From Gp7-AA6 sp036395755 (GTDB taxonomy: Bacteria > Acidobacteriota > Thermoanaerobaculia > UBA5066 > Gp7-AA6): a stretch of 64,000 bases of DNA. Of the stretch, positions 44,764-55,900 are shown in pieces (the stretch's first letter is position 1; the number at the start of each line of letters is the position of its first letter). Location: contig DASWCZ010000056.1 in NCBI GenBank assembly GCA_036395755.1, positions 14,017 to 78,016 on the forward strand, given 5' to 3'. Below the pieces are notes generated by a model. The model was not told the DNA's origin. It did no database searches and saw nothing but the letters and a program-made list of their open reading frames with translations. Both the position numbers and the translations under genes were made by a program.

Positions 44764-47241
44764 ATCCACAAATTCGGCGGAGCCTCGCTTCGCGACGCGG
44801 GCGCGCTCACTCATGCGCTCTCGATCGTCGAGAACGGAGACCGCCCCGCGGTGGTCGTGGTTTCGGCCTTCGCCGGAGTTACGGACGCGCTGCTCGCGCT
44901 CGCCGGAGATCTCTCCCGAGGCAACGACTCGGCGGTCCGCAGGACTGCCGCGGGCCTTCAGAAGAGGTACGAGCGCTCGGTGCGCGCGGTCGTTGACGCG
45001 GGCGACGTGCGGCAGAGCCTCCTGTCGCAAGTCCGGCGCGCCTTCGGCGAGCTCGAGGCTCTCCCGAGCGCTCCCCGGATGCTCCGGGAGCTCTCGCCTC
45101 GCTCGATCGACCAGCTCCTCGCCGCCGGGGAAGACCTGGCGGCGCGGATCTTCTCGGCCGGGCTCGCCGCGCGGGGAGTGCGGTCCGAATACGTGAGCGC
45201 GCTCGAGGTGGTCGCGACGGACGGCCGGCCGGGCCAGGCGTCGCCCGACCTCGCGTCGACGGATCGCCGCGCCCGGGCGAGGCTGCGGCCTCTTCTTTCG
45301 AAGGGCGCGGTCCCGGTCGTGCCCGGCTTTCTCGGAGCGGACGTCGAAGGGCGCGTCGTGACGCTCGGCCGGGGCGGATCGGACCTGACGGCGACTCTTC
45401 TCGGCCGGTCGCTCGCGGCGCGGTGGGTCATTCTCTGGAAGGACGTCCGCGGCTTCCTGACGGCCGACCCCCGCGTCGTACCGGACGCTCGCGTGATCCC
45501 GCAGTTGAACGTCCGCGAAGCCGCAGAGCTCGCCTATTACGGCGCGAAGGTTCTCCACCCGCGTGCCCTGATTCCCGCTGGCCGGGCGCGGATCTTCGTC
45601 CGCCCCTTCGATCGGCCCGATGAGCCGGGCACGGAAATTTCCGGGCGGCGTACACTCGAGAAATATCCGGTCAAGGCCCTCTCGGCGATCTCGGGACAGG
45701 CACTCGTGACGGTGACCGGCAATGGGATGCTCGGGGTTCCAGGGATCGCCGCCCGGACGTTCGGCGCCCTCCATCGCGAGGGCATCTCGGTGTCGCTCAT
45801 CTCCCAGGCCTCTTCCGAGCACTCGATCTGTGCCGGGATTCCGGAAGCCCAGGCCGACGCCGCGCAGAAGAGTCTTCTCGAGGCGTTCCGTGAGGAGGTT
45901 TCGCGCCGGGAGGTGGACGGCGTTGAAGTCCTGAGAGGTCTCGCCACGATCTCCGTCGTCGGCCTGGGGATGGCCGGAACTCCGGGCATCGCGGCGCGGG
46001 TCTTCAACGCGCTCGCGCCGGCCGGCATCAACGTCGTCGCAATCGCGCAGGGCTCCTCGGAGCTGAACATCTCCTTCGTCGTCGAGGCGGCGCGGTCGGG
46101 AGAAGCGCAGCGGCACATCCATGACGCCTTTCAGCTCTCGAAGATCGGCGGAGGGGGCGCCTCCGCCTCCGAGCACACGGACGTCGTGCTGCTCGGCTTC
46201 GGCCAGGTCGGGCGGACGCTGGCCGGCCTGATCGTGCGTTCTTCCCGGCGCACGAAGTTGCGCCTGGTCGGGGCGATCGATCGCGGCGGCTACGTGTTCC
46301 GGCCCGCGGGTCTTTCCTCCCGGGACGTGATGGACCTTGCGGGCTTGAAAGCCGGTGCGCGCTCGGTCTCGGAGAAACCACGCGGAGTTGCCGCCGGCGC
46401 GCGCGAGGCGATCGCTGCGCTCGCGGAGCACGCTCTCTCCCGGCCGATCTTGGTCGACGTGACCGCCGGGAAGACCGGTCCTGTGCTCGAGGAAGCGGTC
46501 GCGTCCGGCTTCGATCTGGTGCTCGCGAACAAACGGCCGCTCTCCGGCCCTCGCGCCGAAGCGGAGAAGATCGAGAACGCGATCCGGGAAGGCGGGCGGC
46601 GCCTGCGATTCGAGGCCACGGTCGGAGCCGGGCTTCCGATCCTCGACACATACCGCAAGCTCGTCGAGTCAGGAGACCGTGTCGTAAAGATCGAAGGATG
46701 TCTCTCCGGCACGCTCGGCTTCCTCCTGTCGGAGATCGAGGCCGGGCGCCCCTTCTCGCGGAGCCTGCGCGAGGCGATCGGCCGTGGCTACACCGAGCCC
46801 GATCCCCGCGACGACCTCTCCGGAGCCGACGTCGGAAGGAAGGCCGTCATCCTCGGCCGCCTGCTCGGGTTCCGGGGCGAGCCGGAGGAGGTCGCGGTGG
46901 AACCGCTCGTTCCCCCGGCTTTCCGCAAGGTGTCTCTCGCGCGTTTCCTCGAGCGGCTCCCCGAGCTCGATCCCGATTGGGCAGCGCGGCTCGCCCGCGC
47001 CCGATCGCGAGAACGACGATTGCGTTACGTCGCGACGGTCACGCGCCGGAAGATCCGGGTGGGATTGGTCGAGGTCAGCACTGGCAGTCCGTTCGTCGGG
47101 CTGCGAGGCACCGACAACCAGGTCGCGTTCACGACGCTGCGCTACCGCGCAAACCCGCTCGTGATCCAAGGACCGGGAGCCGGCCTCGCGGTCACCGCGG
47201 CGGGGATCCTGAACGACGTGCTCGAGCTGGCGGGCGGGTGA
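44764..47241 (+). CDS. thrA: Bifunctional aspartokinase/homoserine dehydrogenase
   Basis: About 825 aa. The kinase domain opens HKFGGASLRDA with the essential lysine, then VVVSAFAGVTDALLAL and GRGGSDLTATLLG. Two ACT repeats follow (ALVTVTGNGMLGVPGIAARTF, TISVVGLGMAGTPGIAARVF), then homoserine dehydrogenase (VVLLGFGQVGRTLAGL, LVLANKRPLS, GYTEPDPRDDLSGADVGRK). These are the first and third steps from aspartate to threonine. The frame upstream of GTG 44851 contains KFGG but no ATG, GTG or TTG before an in-frame TGA at 44704. ATC 44764 sits at the family start; ACG is another candidate. The stop overlaps thrB (GTGA). Confidence 0.88.
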   Translation: MHKFGGASLRDAGALTHALSIVENGDRPAVVVVSAFAGVTDALLALAGDLSRGNDSAVRRTAAGLQKRYERSVRAVVDAGDVRQSLLSQVRRAFGELEALPSAPRMLRELSPRSIDQLLAAGEDLAARIFSAGLAARGVRSEYVSALEVVATDGRPGQASPDLASTDRRARARLRPLLSKGAVPVVPGFLGADVEGRVVTLGRGGSDLTATLLGRSLAARWVILWKDVRGFLTADPRVVPDARVIPQLNVREAAELAYYGAKVLHPRALIPAGRARIFVRPFDRPDEPGTEISGRRTLEKYPVKALSAISGQALVTVTGNGMLGVPGIAARTFGALHREGISVSLISQASSEHSICAGIPEAQADAAQKSLLEAFREEVSRREVDGVEVLRGLATISVVGLGMAGTPGIAARVFNALAPAGINVVAIAQGSSELNISFVVEAARSGEAQRHIHDAFQLSKIGGGGASASEHTDVVLLGFGQVGRTLAGLIVRSSRRTKLRLVGAIDRGGYVFRPAGLSSRDVMDLAGLKAGARSVSEKPRGVAAGAREAIAALAEHALSRPILVDVTAGKTGPVLEEAVASGFDLVLANKRPLSGPRAEAEKIENAIREGGRRLRFEATVGAGLPILDTYRKLVESGDRVVKIEGCLSGTLGFLLSEIEAGRPFSRSLREAIGRGYTEPDPRDDLSGADVGRKAVILGRLLGFRGEPEEVAVEPLVPPAFRKVSLARFLERLPELDPDWAARLARARSRERRLRYVATVTRRKIRVGLVEVSTGSPFVGLRGTDNQVAFTTLRYRANPLVIQGPGAGLAVTAAGILNDVLELAGG

Positions 47242-48170
47242 GAACCGTCCGCGCTTTCGCACCGGGCACCGTCGCGAACCTCGGGCCCGGCTTCGACGTC
47301 CTTGGCCTTGCCGTCATGGGCGCGGGGGACACGGTGACGGCCGAGCGCGCCGCGGACGGAGAGATCCGCATCCGTTCCTCCGGCCATCCGGAGATTCCGG
47401 TCGACGCCGAGCGGAACACGGCGGGCATCGCCGCCGCTCGCGTTCGGGAAAGAGCGGGGAGGACGGCGATCGGCTTCACGCTCGTCGTCGAAAAGGGCCT
47501 TCCTCTCTCGGGCGGGCAGGGAGGCAGCGCGGCGTCGGCGGTCGCGGCCGCGGTAGCGGTCAACGAGCTGCTCGGTTCTCCTTTCGGCAAGGAGGAGCTT
47601 CTGTTGCCGTGCCTGGAAGCGGAGACGGCGGTCGCCGGGCGGCACGCGGACAACGTCGCCGCGGCGCTCTATGGAGGCGTCGTCCTGATCCGGTCCCTGG
47701 AGCCGCTCGACGTGGTCCGGCTGCCGTTCCCCGACGAGCTCCGGATCGTCCTCGCGCACCCGCGGCAGAGCCTGCGGACCGAGGAAGCCCGAGCGTGCCT
47801 TCCCCGCTCGGTCGACCTCGGCGTCGCGGTGGCACAGGCCGCGGGCGTCGGCGCTCTCGTCGCGGCGCTCGCCACCCGAGACTGGGACCTCCTGCGGCGA
47901 TCGGTGGAGGATCGGGTTGCCGAGCCTGCGCGGGCGCCGCTCCTTCCGGGATTCGCGGAGGCGAAGTCCGCGGCTCTGGCGGCCGGCGCACTCGGCTGCT
48001 CGATCTCGGGGAGCGGACCTTCGTCGTTCGCTTTCGCGCTCGACGACGACTCGGGCAGGCGGATCGGCGAAGCGATGATCGCCGGTTACCGGTCCCGCGG
48101 GATCGAGGCGAGCACGCGGACCGGCGCGATCGACGGGCGCGGCGCCCGCGTCGTCGGGAGCGGGGAATGA
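47238..48170 (+). CDS. thrB: Homoserine kinase
   Basis: A 310-aa GHMP kinase. FAPGTVANLGPGFDVLGLAV is the opening, LPLSGGQGGSAASAVAAAVA the ATP-binding loop and SGSGPSSFAFA the C-terminal motif. It phosphorylates homoserine for threonine synthase. GTG 47238 overlaps the thrA stop, and its stop overlaps thrC (ATGA), so the three genes are tightly coupled. Confidence 0.95.
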   Translation: MRTVRAFAPGTVANLGPGFDVLGLAVMGAGDTVTAERAADGEIRIRSSGHPEIPVDAERNTAGIAAARVRERAGRTAIGFTLVVEKGLPLSGGQGGSAASAVAAAVAVNELLGSPFGKEELLLPCLEAETAVAGRHADNVAAALYGGVVLIRSLEPLDVVRLPFPDELRIVLAHPRQSLRTEEARACLPRSVDLGVAVAQAAGVGALVAALATRDWDLLRRSVEDRVAEPARAPLLPGFAEAKSAALAAGALGCSISGSGPSSFAFALDDDSGRRIGEAMIAGYRSRGIEASTRTGAIDGRGARVVGSGE

Positions 48171-49465
48171 GCGGATCGGCCGCCGGCCCCTCGAGCTGGC
48201 AGGTCTGCGCGCGCTGCGGCAAGGATCTTCCGCTTTCGTTCGCGAAGAGTCAGTGCCCCGCGTGCGCGGCACTCCTCGAGGCGCGGCACCGGCCGCCCGA
48301 GCGGCGCGGTCGCGGGCTTCGCGAGCTCTTCGCGGAGCGTCGCGGGTCTGGCGAGCCGCTCGATGCCTCCGGCGTGTGGAGGTTCCGCGAGCTCGTCCTG
48401 CCGGACGCCGGCGCGGACGTCGTCACGCATCCGGAAGGCAACACGCCGCTCCTCTCGCTCGCCCCGGTCTCTCGCTGGACCGGCATCGCGGACCTCGCCC
48501 TCAAGCACGAAGGGCACAACCCGACCGGTTCGTTCAAGGACCGCGGGATGACCGTCGGGGTGACCGTCGCGAAGCGCATCGGGGCGCGGGCGGCCGCATG
48601 CGCTTCGACAGGGAACACTTCGGCTTCGCTGGCGGCTTATGCGGCGCTCGCGGAGATTCCGGCGCTCGTCTTCGTTCCGGCGGGCCAGGTGGCGGCAGGC
48701 AAGCTCGCCCAGACGCTGGCGTACGGCGCGAAGACGCTCCTGGTTCGCGGCGACTTCGACGCCTGCTTCGCGCTGGCCCGCGAGGCGAGCGAGAAGCTGA
48801 ACGTGTACCTTCTGAACTCCGTCAACCCGTTCCGCCTCGAGGGACAGAAGACGATCGTCTTCGAAGCACTCGAGCAGCTGGACTGGGAACCGCCGGACTG
48901 GATCGCGCTCCCGGCGGGCAACCTCGGCAATACCTCGGCGTTCGGAAACGCCCTTCGCGACGCGCGCGACCTGGGCCTGATCTCGCGCGTCCCCCGGCTC
49001 GCCGCCGTCCAGGCCGCGGGCGCGAACCCCTTCGCCCGCGGCTTCCGGGAGGGATTCGCGCGACGGCATCGCATGAAGGCGGAGACCGCGGCGACCGCGA
49101 TCCGGATCGGCGACCCGGCCTCGTACGAGCGGGCCGTCGGCGCGATCCGCTCGACCAACGGCGTCGTCACCGACGTGACCGACGACCAGATCCTCGAGGC
49201 GAAGGCCGTGGTCGACGCCTCGGGAGCGGGTTGTGAGCCGGCGAGCGCGGCGAGCGTCGCCGGCGTGAAGAAGCTCGTCGAACAGGGGGTGATCCGGCCG
49301 GGGGAGCGCGTCGTGGCGATCCTGACCGGGCACATCCTGAAAGATCCGGGCCTCCTTCTCCGATACCACATGGAGACCGATCCGCCTCCGTCCCGCGCCA
49401 ACCGGCCCGTCGAGATCGAGCCCGCCCTGTCCGCCGTCGAGGAGGTCCTCGGAGACCGTCTTTGA
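48167..49465 (+). CDS. thrC: Threonine synthase
   Basis: A 432-aa PLP enzyme of the fold-type II family. The N-terminal CARCGK...CPACAALLE is a zinc-ribbon-like cluster. The PLP lysine is Lys124 in NPTGSFKDRGM. ACASTGNTSASLAAYAA and LPAGNLGNTSAFGNAL bind phosphate. It converts O-phosphohomoserine to threonine. ATG 48167 lies in an ATGA overlap. An unknown protein follows with a TTGA overlap. Confidence 0.94.
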   Translation: MSGSAAGPSSWQVCARCGKDLPLSFAKSQCPACAALLEARHRPPERRGRGLRELFAERRGSGEPLDASGVWRFRELVLPDAGADVVTHPEGNTPLLSLAPVSRWTGIADLALKHEGHNPTGSFKDRGMTVGVTVAKRIGARAAACASTGNTSASLAAYAALAEIPALVFVPAGQVAAGKLAQTLAYGAKTLLVRGDFDACFALAREASEKLNVYLLNSVNPFRLEGQKTIVFEALEQLDWEPPDWIALPAGNLGNTSAFGNALRDARDLGLISRVPRLAAVQAAGANPFARGFREGFARRHRMKAETAATAIRIGDPASYERAVGAIRSTNGVVTDVTDDQILEAKAVVDASGAGCEPASAASVAGVKKLVEQGVIRPGERVVAILTGHILKDPGLLLRYHMETDPPPSRANRPVEIEPALSAVEEVLGDRL

Positions 49466-51177
49466 ACCGGGCGCTCGGCCGGCTGCTCGCCCGCCTCGAG
49501 GCTTCGAAGACGAAGCGGCCCGACGCGGGCGAGGCCCTCTTACTCCTGCGATCGCTCGAGCCTCGCGTGTTTCCGGACGCGGAGAGCCTTATCCGGTTTC
49601 ACGAAGGGGTTCTCTTCCTGCGGGCACACCCGCACGATCGCGCGACGGAGCGTCGAGCGCAACGGATCCTGTCGCGCTTCGCGGATCGGGTCGAGGCCCT
49701 GGCGCGCTCCAGCGCCGACCTCGGACCCTTCGACCGGCCGGAGGTCTCCGGCATCGCCGGCACGGAGATCTCGACCGACTACTCCTTCGACGTCGTGCGC
49801 TGGCTGGCGAATCGGTTTCCGCGACTCGTCCGCCTCGACTGGGAGAGCGATGGCAGGGAGGATCGCCTTCGCGCTCTCTTCCCGCGGTTTCTGCCGCTCT
49901 TAAAGGAGGAGGCGCTCGAAGACGCCAACGTCCCCTATCTCGACTGGATGCGCGCCGCGCAGCCGGATCCGAAACTCGACCTCGCGTGGCTGATCGCTCG
50001 GCTGGACGCTCTCGCGACGTCCGAAGAAGAGCGCGCCGAACGGTATGAGGCGCTGAAGCTCCGGATCGTCTGGAGCCTCGGAAATGGTCGGGTGAGCCGC
50101 TCTCGGATGCTCCGCCGCGCGCCGCGGACCTTCTTCCATTCCGAGCCGCTGATCGCCCGGAGGGACGTCTCCCTCACGGAGGCGCTCGCGCGACCGGCGC
50201 TTTCGATCCGACGGGTCTCGCGGCGCGAAGGAGCGAGAGTCGTCGATTTCGCGCGCGGAGCGACCGCGCTCCGCTACCGCGAATATTACGGCTTCACGTA
50301 CGCGGATCCGGCGTCGGTTCGCGCCGCCCGAGTCGGAAGGGGAGTCGAGATCTTCTTCATGGGTCTCGAAAAGGGGCGCCGGCTGCCGTTGCGCGCCGGG
50401 TTCGCCGCAATCGTCGTGAAGAACGGGGTTCCGGTCGGTTACGTCGAGGGGCTCGCGTTCTTCGAGCGGATCGAGATCGGGTTCAACATCTACTACACGT
50501 TTCGCGAAGGGGAGTCCGCGTGGATCTTCGGGCGGGTGTTGAAGCTCGTCAACCAGGTCTTGGGCGTCGCGTCGTTCTCGATCGATCCGTACCAGCTCGG
50601 GCACGAGAATCCCGAGGCGATCGATTCGGGCGCGTTCTGGTTCTACCGCAAGCTCGGGTTCCGTCCGACGTCGTCCTCGATCGCGAGGAAGATCGAGTCC
50701 GAAGAAAGAAAGATCGCGGGAAAGCCCGCGTACCGCTCGCCGCGGCGAGCGCTCCAGCGCCTGGTCACGCGCAACCTGCTCTATGAAATCGATCCGGCGC
50801 GGGCGGGGGAGTGGGATCGCTTCCACGTCCGCAACCTGGGCCTCGCCGTAGAGCGGCGGATGCGGCTCCGGTATGGCGGCGATCCGGAGGAAGCCCGCCG
50901 GCGGGCGACCTCGCGCGTCGCACGGTTGCTCGGAGGCACGGTGTCGAAGCGCGGAGCCTTCCCGGACCTGGCACTCGTGCTCGACCTCATTGCCGACCTG
51001 CCCGCGTGGACTTCCGGCGAGCGCGAAGCGCTCGCGGAGATCGCCCGAGCCAAGACGGGCCGCGAGGAGATCCGTTATCTGCGGCTGCTTCAGCGCCACG
51101 AGAGACTGCGGCGAGCACTGATCCGACTGGGGAGCGCCGAATACCCGACCAGCGGTCGATCCGTCTTTCGGGGGTGA
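49462..51177 (+). CDS. Conserved-looking protein of unknown function with GNAT-like segment
   Basis: A 571-aa protein, probably soluble, starting at TTG 49462 in a TTGA overlap with thrC. The N-terminal half is helical and charge-rich. Residues about 270-410 look like an acetyltransferase fold (AIVVKNGVPVGYVEGLAFFERIEIGFNIYYTF, SIDPYQLGHENPEAIDSGAFWFYRKLGFRP), since SGAFWFYRKLGF matches the typical GNAT end motif. The remaining C-terminal part is helical. I do not recognise a named family. Location in the threonine operon suggests amino-acid-related or merely co-expressed function. Confidence 0.65.
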   Translation: MNRALGRLLARLEASKTKRPDAGEALLLLRSLEPRVFPDAESLIRFHEGVLFLRAHPHDRATERRAQRILSRFADRVEALARSSADLGPFDRPEVSGIAGTEISTDYSFDVVRWLANRFPRLVRLDWESDGREDRLRALFPRFLPLLKEEALEDANVPYLDWMRAAQPDPKLDLAWLIARLDALATSEEERAERYEALKLRIVWSLGNGRVSRSRMLRRAPRTFFHSEPLIARRDVSLTEALARPALSIRRVSRREGARVVDFARGATALRYREYYGFTYADPASVRAARVGRGVEIFFMGLEKGRRLPLRAGFAAIVVKNGVPVGYVEGLAFFERIEIGFNIYYTFREGESAWIFGRVLKLVNQVLGVASFSIDPYQLGHENPEAIDSGAFWFYRKLGFRPTSSSIARKIESEERKIAGKPAYRSPRRALQRLVTRNLLYEIDPARAGEWDRFHVRNLGLAVERRMRLRYGGDPEEARRRATSRVARLLGGTVSKRGAFPDLALVLDLIADLPAWTSGEREALAEIARAKTGREEIRYLRLLQRHERLRRALIRLGSAEYPTSGRSVFRG

Positions 51178-51216
51178 GGCCCGCCATCGGAAGCGAGGCC
51201 GGAAAGCGGGAAACGC

Positions 51217-51222
51217 TAAGAT
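51217..51222 (+). promoter_or_regulatory. -10-like box TAAGAT before the GT2 gene
   Basis: GCTAAGATG overlaps the first ATG (51221). This supports initiation at GTG 51230 instead, 7 nt after the box. Confidence 0.38.
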
Positions 51223-51229
51223 GAACTCG

Positions 51230-52198
51230 GTGACACCGGTCGTTTCCGTCCTGATCGCTTCGGATCGCGTTCAGGGCTCTCTTTCTGACTGCCTCTCTTC
51301 GCTCGAGAGGCAGGAGAGGGCCCCGTCTTTCGAGGTCGTCGTCGCGTCGTCTTCCCCTCCGGCAACGGACGGGCTTTCCTTTCCTTGCGAGTGGGTCCGC
51401 GTCGAGACCCGCAACCCGGCGACCCGCCGAAACCTCGCGGCGGCCCGGGCGCGCGGCAGCGTCCTCGCCTTCTTGGACGACGACGCGCAGGCGGAGCCCC
51501 GGTGGCTGGAGGCGGGGGCGCGCGCTCTCGAGATCGCGGACTTCGTCGGCGGGCCCGACGTTGCGCCTTCCGAGGCGCCGTATCTCGAGCGGGTCTCCGA
51601 CCTTCTCCTCGCCACGCGCCGGATCGGCAGCGGCGTCCCGGCGCACGAGCGCGGCGCCCCTGGCGGGCCCGTTCGCGCGTCGCACGACATCGCCCTGTGC
51701 AACCTGTTCGTCCGCCGGGACGCCTTCGACGCAGTCGGGGGACTCGACGAGTCGCTCGGCTACGTCGGCGAGGACACCGACCTCGTTCACCGCGCGCTCG
51801 CGCTCGGCCTGCGCGTCCGGCTCGATCCGGCCGTCCGCGTGCGGCACCGGCGGCGCGCCTTTCCGGCGGGGTACCTCGCGCAACGCTGGCGCTACCGCGT
51901 CAAAACCGGCCGGCTCTTCGTCGAACGGCCCGGTCTCCATTCCCGCCGACGAATCGCCGCGTTTCTTTCGGCGGGTTTCCTCGCCACGGCGGGAACCGCC
52001 TCTTTCGGCCTGCCGTTTCTCGCGCCGGCGGCGATTCTCTATGCCCTTGCCACGTGGGCGCTTTCGTTCCCCATTTGGCGCCACGACCTGGCGCTCTTCC
52101 CCGCGATCCCCTTCGCGTTTGCGCTCCACCACTTGACGTACTTCGCCGGGCTTCTGGCCGGTATCGCGCGGGGCCTGCTCGCGGTCGCAGGACGTTGA
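51230..52198 (+). CDS. Glycosyltransferase family 2 with C-terminal membrane helices
   Basis: About 322 aa. VSVLIASDRVQGSL, RNPATRRNLAAARARG and VLAFLDDDAQAEP hold the GT-A motifs. NLFVRRDAFDAVGGLDESLGYVGEDTDL is the acceptor/catalytic region. Two or three helices at the C-terminus (IAAFLSAGFLATAGTASFGLPFL, IPFAFALHHLTYFAGLL) anchor it to the membrane. GTG 51230 is preferred over ATG 51221 because the latter lies inside the -10-like box. It is coupled to a radical SAM gene by TTGA. Confidence 0.83.
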   Translation: MTPVVSVLIASDRVQGSLSDCLSSLERQERAPSFEVVVASSSPPATDGLSFPCEWVRVETRNPATRRNLAAARARGSVLAFLDDDAQAEPRWLEAGARALEIADFVGGPDVAPSEAPYLERVSDLLLATRRIGSGVPAHERGAPGGPVRASHDIALCNLFVRRDAFDAVGGLDESLGYVGEDTDLVHRALALGLRVRLDPAVRVRHRRRAFPAGYLAQRWRYRVKTGRLFVERPGLHSRRRIAAFLSAGFLATAGTASFGLPFLAPAAILYALATWALSFPIWRHDLALFPAIPFAFALHHLTYFAGLLAGIARGLLAVAGR

Positions 52199-53280
52199 AC
52201 GAGCTCGCGCTCGCCGGGCAGTGGTTCCGGGGTCGAGCGACGCTGCCGCGGTACCTGATCCTGGGGATGACAAACCTCTGCAACTCGAAGTGCGTGACCT
52301 GCTTCTACTGGGACCACTTAAACGTCAACCGCCACCTCGAGATGTCGCTCGAGGACTACGGGCGCGCTCTCGAAGACCTGCCGTCGCTCTACAGCGTCGT
52401 TCTGACCGGGGGCGAGCCCACGTTGAACCGCGACCTGCCGGGGGTGACCCGGCTGCTCTATCGCCGCCACGACGCCTCGAACGTCACGATGCCGACGAAC
52501 TCGCTCCTGCCGGAGCAGGTCGAGGCGATCGTCGCCCAGGCGCTCGAGTCCCGGAAGGACGAACGGCAGACGTACACGGTGGGACTGTCGCTCGATCACC
52601 TCGGGGAGCGCCACGACGAGATCCGGGGCGCGCCCGGGAACTTCCCCAAAGTCGCGGAGACCTACCGCCGGCTCGCGGCTCTGAAAAGGCGCCGGCGCGG
52701 CCTCCTCGTCAACGTGCAGACCGTGCTCGCCTCGTTCAACCGGGACGACCTGCCGGAGATCACGTCCTGGATCGAGGCGAACTTCCCCGAGATCGACTTC
52801 CATTCCTTCGAACTCCTTCGGCCGCCGTTTCCGGACTCTTCCATCCGACCCCTGACCGCGGAGGAGTACGCGCAGGCTCTCGCGACGCTGAAGCCGTACT
52901 GGGCGCGCTTCGATCGCTACCGGCCGATCCTCCGCAACCTGAAGGTGGCGGCGCGCGAGGCCGAGCTCGAAACGCTCGAGCAGGAACGCATGGTCTACAA
53001 GTGCTACGCCGGGACGGTCTCGGGAGTCCTGAATCCGGAGGGGACGGTCTCGCTCTGCGAGGTGCAGTGGGAGATCGGGAACATCCGCGACTTCGGCTGG
53101 TCGTTCCGCAAGGCGTGGTTCTCGGAGAAGGCGAACGAGCTCCGCCGCCGCGTGGCGCGGCGCGAGTGCTGGTGCACCCATTCGTGCTTCATGTCGTCGA
53201 GCCTGCCGTTTTCGGTCAAGGGATTGGCGAAGATGGCGACGACGGCGCTGCTACCGACGCACCGAGCCGCCGAGACTTAG
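52195..53280 (+). CDS. Radical SAM protein with SPASM-like C-terminus
   Basis: A 361-aa protein. The cluster motif is CNSKCVTC (TNLCNSKCVTCFYW). VVLTGGEPTLNRDLPG is the SAM-binding GGEP motif. The C-terminal cysteines (YKCYAGTVSGVLNPEGTVSLCEVQ, RRECWCTHSC) resemble a SPASM/twitch cluster. TTG 52195 overlaps the GT2 stop. Similar enzymes modify peptides or lipid-linked sugars; the pairing with a membrane GT2 hints at surface-glycan or lipid chemistry, but the substrate is unknown. Confidence 0.82.
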   Translation: MNELALAGQWFRGRATLPRYLILGMTNLCNSKCVTCFYWDHLNVNRHLEMSLEDYGRALEDLPSLYSVVLTGGEPTLNRDLPGVTRLLYRRHDASNVTMPTNSLLPEQVEAIVAQALESRKDERQTYTVGLSLDHLGERHDEIRGAPGNFPKVAETYRRLAALKRRRRGLLVNVQTVLASFNRDDLPEITSWIEANFPEIDFHSFELLRPPFPDSSIRPLTAEEYAQALATLKPYWARFDRYRPILRNLKVAAREAELETLEQERMVYKCYAGTVSGVLNPEGTVSLCEVQWEIGNIRDFGWSFRKAWFSEKANELRRRVARRECWCTHSCFMSSSLPFSVKGLAKMATTALLPTHRAAET

Positions 53281-53344
53281 CGGAGCCACCATGGGATGCT
53301 GCGTAACGGCCGCTTGCTCTCTCCCGGCGCCGTCGAGGCGCCGA

Positions 53345-53376
53345 TAAAAAGGGCCGGAATCTCTCCCGGCCCTTTC
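53345..53376 (-). terminator. Rho-independent terminator after the BON gene
   Basis: A 10-bp stem (AAAGGGCCGG with CCGGCCCTTT) and an 8-nt loop, followed on the minus strand by TTTTT. It lies in the 152-bp gap downstream of the BON lipoprotein. The remaining gap shows nothing recognisable. Confidence 0.8.
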
Positions 53377-53432
53377 CTGGACGTGCCGGCTTTCGCCGGC
53401 GGTTTCGGAGAACCTCGCGGTCCTCCAGACCG

Positions 53433-54065
53433 TCAGTACCCCTTCTTCTCCGCTTTCTTCTCCGCCTTTTCGCTCATAGTGAGCTTGCTCTGGACGTCCT
53501 TGACGCCCGAGGTCTCCTTCGCGAGCTTGATGGCCTGGTCGATCTCGGCCTGGCTCTTCATGTGCTCGCTCGTCAGATAGACCACGCCGTTGCGGGTATC
53601 GACGTCGATCTTCAGGCCGCCGACGGTCGGATCGGCCAGCAGTTTCGCCTTGACCGCCGCGGTGATCGCGGCGTCATCCATCACCTGGCCCATCGGACGG
53701 TTGGGCTCCGGGTTGGGGGCGTTGCCGCCGACCAGTGCGCCCTCGCCACCCGCGGGTGGATTCCCAGCGGGCGGGTTCGCGGCTGCCGCGGTCTTCAGCG
53801 TGATGTTGTCCACGACGTCGGCGACTCCTTCCGTGCCGCGCGCCAGCGCGACCGCCTGATCCTTGGCGGCCTGGCTGTCTACGTTGCCCGAAAGCGTGAC
53901 GACCTTGTCCTTGGTGTCGACGTCGATCTGATAGGCCTTCACGGTGTCATCCGCCGCGAGCTTCGACTTGACCTTGCCCGTGATTCCCGCGTCGGTTTGC
54001 GCGCATGCCACAGCAAACGCCGCCGCCGCGAGAATCGCCAGAAGGGTAGAGATCCGTTTCGTCAT
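53433..54065 (-). CDS. BON-domain lipoprotein
   Basis: A 210-aa protein. Residues 1-21 form a lipoprotein signal (ILAAAAFAVACAQ, Cys21). Two BON domains follow (about 27-90 with IDVDTKDKVVTLSGNVDSQAAK; about 128-195 with IDVDTRNGVVYLTSEHMKSQAE), joined by a Pro/Gly/Asn-rich linker. It ends in a Lys/Glu tail. BON proteins (OsmY type) bind or stabilise membranes under stress. ATG 54065 has AAGGAGGAAATT upstream. Monocistronic, with its own terminator. Confidence 0.9.
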   Translation of the reverse strand: MTKRISTLLAILAAAAFAVACAQTDAGITGKVKSKLAADDTVKAYQIDVDTKDKVVTLSGNVDSQAAKDQAVALARGTEGVADVVDNITLKTAAAANPPAGNPPAGGEGALVGGNAPNPEPNRPMGQVMDDAAITAAVKAKLLADPTVGGLKIDVDTRNGVVYLTSEHMKSQAEIDQAIKLAKETSGVKDVQSKLTMSEKAEKKAEKKGY

Positions 54066-54173
54066 GAATTTCCTCCTTGCATGAGGCCAAATGGCCGCGT
54101 GAAGGTGAACTGCATCTTTCGTGCCGGTGGACGGCCAGTCGAAGGGGGTTGGAAATCATTCAAACGATTGGGC

Positions 54174-54179
54174 TATTCT
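54174..54179 (+). promoter_or_regulatory. -10-like box TATTCT before the mutase gene
   Basis: GGCTATTCTG lies 20 nt before ATG 54200. TTGGAA at 54149-54154 is a possible -35 with a long 19-nt spacer. The expected transcript start is near the 4-codon ORF at 54189. Confidence 0.42.
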
Positions 54180-54199
54180 GCTCTCTGGATGAGCAACGG

Positions 54200-55899
<1,700 letters not shown>

Positions 55900-55900
<1 letters not shown>

